Notes under the pieces: model-generated | Databases searched by the model: none | Seen by the model: the letters and a program-made list of their open reading frames with translations, nothing else | Told to the model about the DNA's origin: nothing | Assembly (NCBI GenBank): GCA_016936695.1 | Contig: JAFGXK010000110.1 | Location: 1 to 28,022, forward strand | Direction: 5' to 3' | Source: Bacteroidales bacterium | Lineage (GTDB): Bacteria > Bacteroidota > Bacteroidia > Bacteroidales > VadinHA17 | DNA length: 28,022 bases | Translations under genes and position numbers: made by a program | Part shown: piece after piece, positions 22,861-28,022 of the stretch | How positions within the stretch are numbered: the first letter of the stretch is position 1 | Layout of the letters: each line of letters begins with the position of its first letter

Positions 22861-23571
22861 TTACTGCTTTTTCTCGTTTTTATCGGCGGTATCTGCTGTC
22901 CGGAGGAGTTTACTTGTGTCTGCAACATTAATTGCAAATAACGTAAGTACTGCGATCAACGCGGAATAGCTGATTGAACCCGGCAGAAGGACTTCCAGTA
23001 TGATAATGAGCGAGATAAGGATCCTTGCTTCCGTTGGACTGAATTTGCCGGAATCGATCGAATACTGATTCGTTATCTTGTAACGCATCAGAGCTATGAT
23101 CATCTCCCAACCGTACATGACCACAAATCCGTAACCCAGAAGTTCCCAGAAACCTTCCGAATATACCATGAATCCGGATCCGATGAGGATTATACCTGTC
23201 CAGTCGAGTGTGATATCCAGAACAAAACCATAGAATCTGCGGGGCTTGTTACGGTAATATGCCAGCCGTCCGTCGAGTGAATCACCGAACCAGCTTATCA
23301 TAAACCCCAGGGGCCCCAGGAGCAGGAACATCCTGTCGAAATATGCTGCAAGCATGAATCCGGCAAAAACAATGAAACTGCCAAACAGGCCAAACCCGCT
23401 GAGCATATCCGATGTAATCCTTTCAGGAATTCGCTGGACAAGCCAGGCAATAGACCGTTGTTCATGCTTCCGCAGAAGGTTGGTCCTTGTCCTGTCGCGC
23501 GATATTATCTCAAGTATCTCGTTGATCCTGTCGGAAGGACTTTGTTTTGTTACTTTTTTGTCCATCACCAT
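22861..23571 (-). CDS. CDP-alcohol phosphatidyltransferase-family membrane enzyme
   Basis: The protein is 236 residues from the ATG at 23571; a further ATG at 23565 is equally possible, and a TTG at 23583 is unlikely. A cytoplasmic N-terminus of about 65 residues precedes five or six membrane helices. The family motif is present as DSLDGRLAYYRNKPRRFYG followed by FVLDITLD, that is D-x2-D-G-x2-A-x9-G-x3-D-x3-D, with tyrosine where arginine usually follows the alanine. The enzyme joins a CDP-activated lipid or alcohol to an acceptor alcohol; which phospholipid is made cannot be read from the sequence. It lies 35 bases downstream of the lipoprotein gene at 23607-24026 and is probably co-transcribed with it. 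Confidence 0.82.
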   Translation of the reverse strand: MVMDKKVTKQSPSDRINEILEIISRDRTRTNLLRKHEQRSIAWLVQRIPERITSDMLSGFGLFGSFIVFAGFMLAAYFDRMFLLLGPLGFMISWFGDSLDGRLAYYRNKPRRFYGFVLDITLDWTGIILIGSGFMVYSEGFWELLGYGFVVMYGWEMIIALMRYKITNQYSIDSGKFSPTEARILISLIIILEVLLPGSISYSALIAVLTLFAINVADTSKLLRTADTADKNEKKQ

Positions 23572-23606
23572 AACAACCGGCAATGGCCGGCGAATTTCAG
23601 GACTTT

Positions 23607-24026
23607 TTACTTCTCCGATGCGATATCTATTATTCTGATTTCTGTAGGCTTGCTTGTCCAGTCTGCGATAAGTGTTCCGAACTCGCTGAAATAGGGAGCC
23701 GCAAAATGAAAGTCGATAGCTGCCTGATTTATATACTTTTCGACAAAAATGAAATTTGTCTTTTCATAGGGATCCTGATACAGCATGTACTCCAGGCATC
23801 CCTCTTCCTTGTTGGAGCTTTCAATTATTGCCTTTGCTGCATTGATGAAGTCAGCTTCCTTCCCGGGCTTGATATAGGCTTTAGCGATAATCATTTTCTG
23901 ATAGTCGGGAGCCGGCGCAATGGTCTCAGCCTGAGGTGATTCCGGTGCCTGAGGGGCGGTCTTCTGTTTACATGCGAAACCTGCTGACAGAAGCAGGATT
24001 GAGAGGATGAAGATCTTTGATTTCAT
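23607..24026 (-). CDS. Lipoprotein with antibiotic-biosynthesis-monooxygenase (YgiN-like) domain
   Basis: The 139-residue protein has lipoprotein signal MKSKIFILSILLLSAGFAC (C19), a Pro/Gln-rich linker (20-42) and then a dimeric ferredoxin-like ABM domain (about 44-135): KMIIAKAYIKPGKEADFINA, SSNKEEGCLEYMLYQDP, TNFIFVEKYINQAAIDFHF with H107. YgiN-type proteins are usually cytoplasmic quinol or aromatic monooxygenases or simple ligand-binding dimers; here the domain is tethered outside the inner membrane. The enzymatic role is uncertain. A TAAATTTG -7 box lies upstream (24047-24054 on the minus strand). It appears to head a two-gene unit with the CDP-alcohol phosphatidyltransferase. Confidence 0.82.
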   Translation of the reverse strand: MKSKIFILSILLLSAGFACKQKTAPQAPESPQAETIAPAPDYQKMIIAKAYIKPGKEADFINAAKAIIESSNKEEGCLEYMLYQDPYEKTNFIFVEKYINQAAIDFHFAAPYFSEFGTLIADWTSKPTEIRIIDIASEK

Positions 24027-24046
24027 TTCAAAAAAGTTTAGTTTGA

Positions 24047-24054
24047 CAAATTTA
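24047..24054 (-). promoter_or_regulatory. Probable -7 element of the ABM-domain lipoprotein gene
   Basis: The minus strand reads TAAATTTG, an exact TAnnTTTG match, 21 bases before the ATG at 24026. There is no clear -33 TTTG. Confidence 0.4.
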
Positions 24055-24122
24055 GTTTATTTCATCAATAACTTCCGAAAGCAGTATCACAAAAAGGATT
24101 ACTTTCTTATCACTTAACCCGG

Positions 24123-24725
24123 TCATGGTTCTTTCCTGAGGTATTGCATCAGTATATTTACCGCCTCATCCATGTCGTGACCGAAAGTCAGTATCCCTGC
24201 CCTGTCGCCGGCCATCACAATGATCCTCTTTTCGATCACATCCGAATCGGTGAAAAGCCTGAAGATATCCCTGGCAAGTCCGGTCGTTCCATAATCCATC
24301 GAAGGATTTGTTGTGGGAACCTTGTAGATAAGTTCGTTCCAGAGGTCGATGCTGTGGACATGAATTACGGCATTTGCTCCCGGATCTGCAAGGTAGATCG
24401 CAGCATGTGTCAGCGACTCGGACGAAGCCTTCAGCGGACCGGTGCACTGGACCGCATTGTCGTCGATATTGAATGAATTGACCTTTACATAGTGCCCCGG
24501 CTCCAGCTCGGGTATTTCGCCTGTGGCCGAACCGGTGATCATGAACTGATTTCCTCCCCTGATCCTCATGCTTATGTTCCCGTATCCCACACCGTTCTCA
24601 TAGGCTCCTATAAGGTCCATATTATAGAGGACTTCTCTCCAGTAATTTATTATTTCATATTGTTCGTCGGAGATTACAGGCCCCGACTGATTCCAGTGAC
24701 AATTAAATTTAACAACCCCTTCCAT
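24123..24725 (-). CDS. Class II aldolase/adducin-family protein linked to mtnA
   Basis: The 200-residue protein has the class II aldolase fold: GNISMRI (49-55) binds phosphate, SSESLTHAAIY (101-111) includes the catalytic carboxylate E103, and VIHVHS (120-125) supplies two metal-ligand histidines, H122 and H124. The third ligand position, usually His in an NHG or GGHxxG segment, is occupied by D174 (MAGDRAGILTFG). It starts 5 bases after mtnA, so it is in the same operon and almost certainly acts on a product derived from methylthioribulose-1-phosphate or deoxyribulose-1-phosphate. It could be an MtnB-type dehydratase (methionine salvage) or a DHAP-shunt aldolase (disposal of 5'-methylthioadenosine or 5'-deoxyadenosine by-products). 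Confidence 0.82.
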   Translation of the reverse strand: MEGVVKFNCHWNQSGPVISDEQYEIINYWREVLYNMDLIGAYENGVGYGNISMRIRGGNQFMITGSATGEIPELEPGHYVKVNSFNIDDNAVQCTGPLKASSESLTHAAIYLADPGANAVIHVHSIDLWNELIYKVPTTNPSMDYGTTGLARDIFRLFTDSDVIEKRIIVMAGDRAGILTFGHDMDEAVNILMQYLRKEP

Positions 24726-24730
24726 TTCTA

Positions 24731-25840
24731 TTATTTGGTTTTTTCTGAAAATAAATTTCCAATGCTTTCTTCATCCGCCCTGCAGATACCCTTTTCAGTT
24801 ATAAGTCCGGTAACCAGCCTTGCCGGAGTTATATCGAATCCCCAGTTACCCGCTCTGGTCTCATCCGGGCATATCCTTACGGGAATTATTTCTCCGTCAT
24901 GATAACCTTCAACCATGGTTACCTCCTCCTGGTCACGCTCCTCCACCATTATCTCCGTCAGACCGTCCGAAAGAGTAAAATCGATAGATGTTGAGGGCAT
25001 AAGTGTCCAGAACGGTACATTATTGTCGAAAGCGGCAAGCGCCTTGAGATAGGTTCCGATTTTGTTGGCAATGTCACCTTTCCTTGTGGCCCGGTCGCAT
25101 CCGGTGAACACCAGATCAACCATGCCTTTCTGCATCAGATGACCTCCGGCATTGTCGGTTATAAGAGTATACGGAACTCCCTGTTTGCCAAGCTCCCATG
25201 CTGTGAGCCTTGCCCCCTGGTTCCGGGGCCTGGTCTCATCAACCCAGACATGAACGGGAATGTTCTTTTCCCATGCCAGATAGATCGGCGCGGTTATGGT
25301 TCCGTAATCGATACAAGCCAGCCAGCCTGCATTACAGTGGGTAAGTATGTTGACAGGCTTTCCGCCCTTCCTTTCACTTATCTCCCTGATAAGAGGCAGC
25401 CCGTTCTCCCCGATCTTCCTGCAGTTTTCCCTTTCCGTTTCACAAATTTCGAGGGCGGTAATCATGGCCGTCTCTGCCAGGAGCTCCGGGTCATCAATGC
25501 CCTTCAGACTCTCCAGCACCTTACTGACAGCCCAGGAGAGATTCACCGCCGTGGGACGGCAGGAGATCAGATACGAGGCGGCATTGTTAAGATGACTGGC
25601 AACATTCGTGCGGCCTGTAATCTCAAGTGTCGCCAGGTACATTCCCAAAGCCCCGGCCGCACCGATAAGAGGAGCTCCCCTTACCGTCATGTCCCGTATC
25701 GCATTGTAAATATCCTCTACGGAACAAAGCTCCCTGGTTTCAAAGAAAAACGGAAGCCGCCGCTGGTCGATAACCAGCACCCTGCTTCTGTCGTTTTCAT
25801 CAAGCCAGATGCTCTGATATTGTTTCCCGTCTATGATCAT
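24731..25840 (-). CDS. mtnA: S-methyl-5-thioribose-1-phosphate isomerase
   Basis: The 369-residue enzyme converts methylthioribose-1-phosphate to methylthioribulose-1-phosphate. It has the MtnA/eIF2B-alpha-like fold with the RGAPLIG substrate loop (54-60), catalytic cysteine C169 in THCNAGWLA and catalytic aspartate D249 in TGCDRATRKGD; these align with C160 and D240 of the B. subtilis enzyme at a constant offset. VWVDETRPRNQGARLTAWEL (198-217) is a family hallmark. It heads a two-gene unit with the class II aldolase. A kinase (mtnK) or MTA phosphorylase (mtnP) to make the substrate is not in the window. The same enzyme can also isomerise 5-deoxyribose-1-phosphate. Confidence 0.95.
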   Translation of the reverse strand: MIIDGKQYQSIWLDENDRSRVLVIDQRRLPFFFETRELCSVEDIYNAIRDMTVRGAPLIGAAGALGMYLATLEITGRTNVASHLNNAASYLISCRPTAVNLSWAVSKVLESLKGIDDPELLAETAMITALEICETERENCRKIGENGLPLIREISERKGGKPVNILTHCNAGWLACIDYGTITAPIYLAWEKNIPVHVWVDETRPRNQGARLTAWELGKQGVPYTLITDNAGGHLMQKGMVDLVFTGCDRATRKGDIANKIGTYLKALAAFDNNVPFWTLMPSTSIDFTLSDGLTEIMVEERDQEEVTMVEGYHDGEIIPVRICPDETRAGNWGFDITPARLVTGLITEKGICRADEESIGNLFSEKTK

Positions 25841-25950
25841 TACAATGTCTTTCTCCTGCGGATTATTTAGAGTTTCAAATTTACAAAATTAGTGCCTGAT
25901 TGATCTTCCGGAGGACTTATTTTAAATTTGGGGATCGGAATACTCTGTGA

Positions 25951-26015
25951 GGGCAGTGTCATCCCGCATCCCGGTTTTCACTTCCGGGATGCGGGATCCC
26001 CTGCAACGGGCAGTG
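25951..26015. repeat. Hairpin repeat flanked by 8-base direct repeats in the mtnA / TetR gap
   Basis: ATCCCGCATCCCGG (25961-25974) and CCGGGATGCGGGAT (25984-25997) form a perfect 14-base stem with a 9-base loop. Identical GGGCAGTG octamers lie at 25951-25958 and 26008-26015, flanking the hairpin like a target-site duplication. Related sequence is at 21098-21111 and 26779-26815. The rest of this 325-base gap (25841-26165) holds two overlapping TAnnTTTG-type boxes near 25876-25891 that could serve mtnA, and the TetR promoter. Confidence 0.65.
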
Positions 26016-26097
26016 CATATGTAGGAAAGGTGCCTTCTGGGGGCTTTAGCCCCTGATATCCTTCGTTTTCGAATTATCGACCGGAAACATCGAAGAT

Positions 26098-26128
26098 TTT
26101 GATAAGAAATATTTATATTCTAAATTTG
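26098..26128 (+). promoter_or_regulatory. Promoter of the second TetR-family gene
   Basis: TTTG (26098-26101), 19-base spacer, TAAATTTG (26121-26128): a full match to the Bacteroidota promoter. The predicted start is near 26134, with a leader of about 32 bases to the ATG at 26166. Confidence 0.65.
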
Positions 26129-26165
26129 TACTGGTTCCCGGTCATTCGTTAATCACTACAGGCAT

Positions 26166-26747
26166 ATGGTTAATAAAGAGGAGTTTAGAAAGAAAATAAT
26201 AATTACCTCCGGACAGGTTTTCAGCCGTTACGGGTTCAGGAAAACTACTATGGAGGAGATATCAAAGGGCCTGAAAATGGGTAAGAGCTCTGTCTATTAT
26301 TACTTCAAGGGCAAGGAGGATATTTTCGAGGCAGTTGTGCTTTATGAAGCTAATGTTCTTAGAAATGAACTTACTAAGGCTATTAAATCGGTCGAATCAC
26401 CAGTTGGAAAAATGCGGAATTACGTCTTTGTAAGGATGAAATCATTCGAAAAACTTTCCAATTACTATAACGCCATCTTTGATACTCATCTCGATCACTT
26501 CGACTTCATCGAACAGGTCCGCGAAAAATACGACCGTGAGGAACTGGCCATACTCAGACTAATTCTGTATGACGGTGCCAGGAAAAAGGTGTTCAACGTA
26601 AAAAACAGCGAGTATACCGCTCTCGCAATTCAGACAACCCTCAAGGGACTTGAAGTCCCGCTGTTCTGGAAAAAGCGTGAAATTAACCTTGAGGAAAGAC
26701 TAAACGCCATCCTCGACGTCCTCTTCAACGGAATACTGATGAAATAA
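26166..26747 (+). CDS. TetR/AcrR-family transcription regulator
   Basis: The 193-residue protein has a TetR DNA-binding domain at residues 8-55 (IIITSGQVFSRYGFRKTTME, EISKGLKMGKSSVYYYFKGK) followed by an all-helical ligand domain with no recognisable subfamily signature. It has its own complete promoter and a hairpin with T-run after the stop, so it is a single-gene unit. Neighbours are mtnA (divergent) and lgt (convergent); neither is an obvious target. Related Bacteroidota regulators often control lipid or efflux genes elsewhere. The ligand and targets are unknown. Confidence 0.88.
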   Translation: MVNKEEFRKKIIITSGQVFSRYGFRKTTMEEISKGLKMGKSSVYYYFKGKEDIFEAVVLYEANVLRNELTKAIKSVESPVGKMRNYVFVRMKSFEKLSNYYNAIFDTHLDHFDFIEQVREKYDREELAILRLILYDGARKKVFNVKNSEYTALAIQTTLKGLEVPLFWKKREINLEERLNAILDVLFNGILMK

Positions 26748-26778
26748 GCCCTGCCAGATCTTTACCGGTAGCACCGTC

Positions 26779-26815
26779 ATCCCGCGTCCCGCTGAGGCGG
26801 GACGAAGGGATCTTT
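26779..26815 (+). repeat. Repeat-derived hairpin acting as probable terminator of the TetR gene
   Basis: ATCCC (26779-26783) pairs with GGGAT (26807-26811), and inside it CGTCCCGC (26785-26792) pairs with GCGGGACG (26797-26804) around a TGAG loop; CTTTT follows directly (26812-26816). It lies 31 bases after the TetR stop and 14 before the end of the convergent lgt. It shares the TCATCCCGC start with the 25951 repeat, so it is a family member that probably doubles as a terminator. Confidence 0.6.
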
Positions 26816-26829
26816 TCCCCTTAGCAGAA

Positions 26830-27636
26830 TCACCTCTTTATCACCAGCCTCTTATTTTGCTTCAGGCTGATGTAAAGCCACACAAACCCCGCCAGAACAA
26901 ACGGGATACTCAGCCACTGACCCATGTTCAGCATCATTCCCGCTTCGAAATCGACCTGGTCCTCCTTCAGGAACTCAATGAAGAATCTTGAGGCGAAGAT
27001 CAGTATCAGTGTCAGGCTTATCAGAACACCCTGTATGTGCTGTCCCTTGTTTTTCCAATAGATCCTCATCAGCAGGAAGAAAATAAAAAGGTAAACCAGC
27101 CCCTCGTAAATCTGCGTCGGATGCTTGGGTGCAGTCTCTCCGTTTCTCAGGAACACAAAACCCCAGGGCATGGTGGTTTCAACTCCGTAAATCTCAGAAT
27201 TCATAAGGTTGCCCATCCTTATAAAGAAGCCCGAAAGTGCAACCACAATGGCCACCCGGTCGATTATCCAAGTATAGTCCTTTTTCTCCTTTCTCACGAA
27301 AAGCCAAAGGGCTATCAGAATACCGATCGCTGCTCCGTGACTTGCCAGTCCTCCGTGCCAGATCTTGAGGATTTCACCGGGATGACTGAGGTAATATGCC
27401 GGTTCATAGAACAGACAATGTCCCAGACGGGCTCCGATTATCACTCCAAGCGCCACATAAACCGTCAGCCGGTCGAGAGTGGCCTGCGAAAGATTCTCAT
27501 TCCTGAAAATCTTGTCCAGGATTATGTAACCGAAAAGAAATGAAGAGGCAAACAACAAACCGTACCATCTGATGGCAAAAGATCCAATCCGGAATATCTC
27601 GGGATTGACATCCCAGGGAATGACAAGTAGTTGCAT
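26830..27636 (-). CDS. lgt: Prolipoprotein diacylglyceryl transferase
   Basis: The 268-residue inner-membrane enzyme transfers diacylglycerol from phosphatidylglycerol to the lipobox cysteine, the first step of lipoprotein maturation. About seven membrane helices are visible. Family landmarks are present: HGGLASHG, the signature RMGNLMNSEIYG, HPTQIYEGLVYL, and SRFFIEFLKEDQ near the end; these carry the His, Arg, Asn and Glu residues shown to matter in E. coli Lgt. The start at 27636 (MQLLVIPWDVNPEIF) is preferred over an in-frame ATG at 27660, because a TAAATTTG box occupies 27658-27665 on the same strand. It is divergent from a lipoprotein gene, which is a substrate type for this enzyme. The window encodes at least four predicted lipoproteins. 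Confidence 0.95.
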   Translation of the reverse strand: MQLLVIPWDVNPEIFRIGSFAIRWYGLLFASSFLFGYIILDKIFRNENLSQATLDRLTVYVALGVIIGARLGHCLFYEPAYYLSHPGEILKIWHGGLASHGAAIGILIALWLFVRKEKKDYTWIIDRVAIVVALSGFFIRMGNLMNSEIYGVETTMPWGFVFLRNGETAPKHPTQIYEGLVYLFIFFLLMRIYWKNKGQHIQGVLISLTLILIFASRFFIEFLKEDQVDFEAGMMLNMGQWLSIPFVLAGFVWLYISLKQNKRLVIKR

Positions 27637-27657
27637 AATCGGAATTGTTATGTTCAG

Positions 27658-27665
27658 CAAATTTA
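27658..27665 (-). promoter_or_regulatory. Probable -7 element of lgt
   Basis: The minus strand reads TAAATTTG. It predicts a start near 27651, leaving a short leader to the ATG at 27636 and excluding the ATG at 27660. No -33 TTTG is found at normal spacing. Confidence 0.4.
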
Positions 27666-27780
27666 GTCATATTTGGCAAAGTAGCTTCATGTTTTTCCAA
27701 TATCGTTGCACTGCAGGCAGGTGGTGATATAAGGTATGCTTAAAAAATGTAAGTTTGTAATCGAAATGGCCGAATACTAT

Positions 27781-28022
27781 ATGATCAATAACACGAACCG
27801 ATACCTTTCCTTCCTTATACTGATCAGTTTTCTGGCATTCGGTTGCGCAAAGATAAGCATGCCTTCCGGCGGACCAAGGGACAGGGATATTCCGGTGATA
27901 ATCAAAAGCATTCCGGGAAACGGTGCTACCAGCTTCAGGGGTAAGGAGATAATAGTTACTTTCAACGAATATGTGGTTCTGGAACAGATCAATGAAAAAT
28001 TCATGGTATCACCCCCGATGGA
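27781..28022 (+). CDS. Lipoprotein with N-terminal bacterial Ig-like domain (partial, runs off the window)
   Basis: This is an open frame without a stop to the window edge, 80 complete codons from the ATG at 27781; in-frame ATGs at 27766 and 27736 are alternatives, the last preceded by AAGG. The signal is MINNTNRYLSFLILISFLAF followed by G-C, giving the lipobox AFGC. The mature part reads AKISMPSGGPRDRDIPVIIK, then IPGNGATSFRGKEIIVTFNE and EKFMVSPPM. This matches the start of the Bacteroidota lipoprotein family with an SbsA-type Ig-like domain, in which PSGGPRD and FNEYV are conserved. Its function is unknown; such proteins are usually long, with further beta-sandwich domains. It is divergent from lgt with about 145 bases between starts. 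Confidence 0.75.
   Translation, partial: MINNTNRYLSFLILISFLAFGCAKISMPSGGPRDRDIPVIIKSIPGNGATSFRGKEIIVTFNEYVVLEQINEKFMVSPPM

Noticed and set aside
25139..25870. Long plus-strand open frame (243 codons) opposite mtnA
   Set aside because: It is fully antisense to mtnA, whose catalytic motifs are intact. The translated sequence is Pro/Arg/Cys-rich without any recognisable domain, typical of an antisense frame in this base composition.
27037..27543. Plus-strand open frame (168 codons) opposite lgt
   Set aside because: Antisense to lgt, which has all its family motifs; no independent evidence of coding.
27777..28004. Minus-strand open frame (75 codons) at the window end
   Set aside because: The plus strand here encodes a convincing lipoprotein start (signal, lipobox, PSGGPRD and FNEYV motifs), so the minus frame is a shadow.

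Overview
The window looks like a chromosomal segment of a Bacteroidota bacterium, probably near the Bacteroidales/Marinilabiliales. The evidence is internal. Several genes are preceded by the Bacteroidota -7 element TAnnTTTG, two of them with a TTTG -33 element 19-20 bases upstream. Shine-Dalgarno sequences are nearly absent and many genes encode Sec or lipoprotein signals. Intergenic DNA carries dispersed repeats of a kind common in that phylum (CGCAGA units, CCCCCTnnAGGGGG palindromes, ATCCCGCATCCCGG hairpins). I see no phage, integrase, transposase, CRISPR array, rRNA or tRNA.

Layout. 58-3433 (minus): a shortened KdpD-type sensor kinase and a KdpE-type regulator, overlapping by ATGA, followed by a TrkH potassium channel subunit. 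3638-5493 (plus): an exported or membrane-anchored methyltransferase-like protein and a secreted GH43 hydrolase of the exo-beta-1,3-galactanase type, the latter behind a palindrome and a 15-base direct repeat. 5627-9552: a WalJ-type metallo-hydrolase, a small secreted basic repeat protein, an alpha/beta hydrolase, a membrane-bound LytTR regulator and a thioredoxin. 9804-16730 (minus): a seven-gene drug-efflux operon (TetR, TolC, HlyD-type adaptor, two ABC ATPases, two ABC-2 permeases), mostly joined by 4-base ATGA overlaps and resembling E. coli cecR-ybhGFSR. 17024-18732 (minus): cysE-cysK, the two steps from serine to cysteine. 18908-22853: an alpha/beta hydrolase, a TPR protein and an S41 protease lipoprotein. 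22861-24026 (minus): a lipoprotein with an antibiotic-biosynthesis-monooxygenase fold and a CDP-alcohol phosphatidyltransferase. 24123-25840 (minus): mtnA with a class II aldolase, so part of 5'-methylthioadenosine salvage or disposal. 26166-28022: a second TetR regulator, lgt, and the start of a lipoprotein divergent from lgt.

Most of the content is ordinary housekeeping and envelope biology, and I did not find a clearly new system. The points most worth following are: the efflux ABC pair, whose ATP-site defects all fall in one composite site; the TetR promoter/operator in front of it; the mtnA-aldolase pair, with a substituted third metal ligand; the KdpDE-like pair placed beside trkH instead of kdpFABC; the repeat-controlled GH43 promoter; and the dispersed repeats, one of which supplies the end of the GH43 gene.
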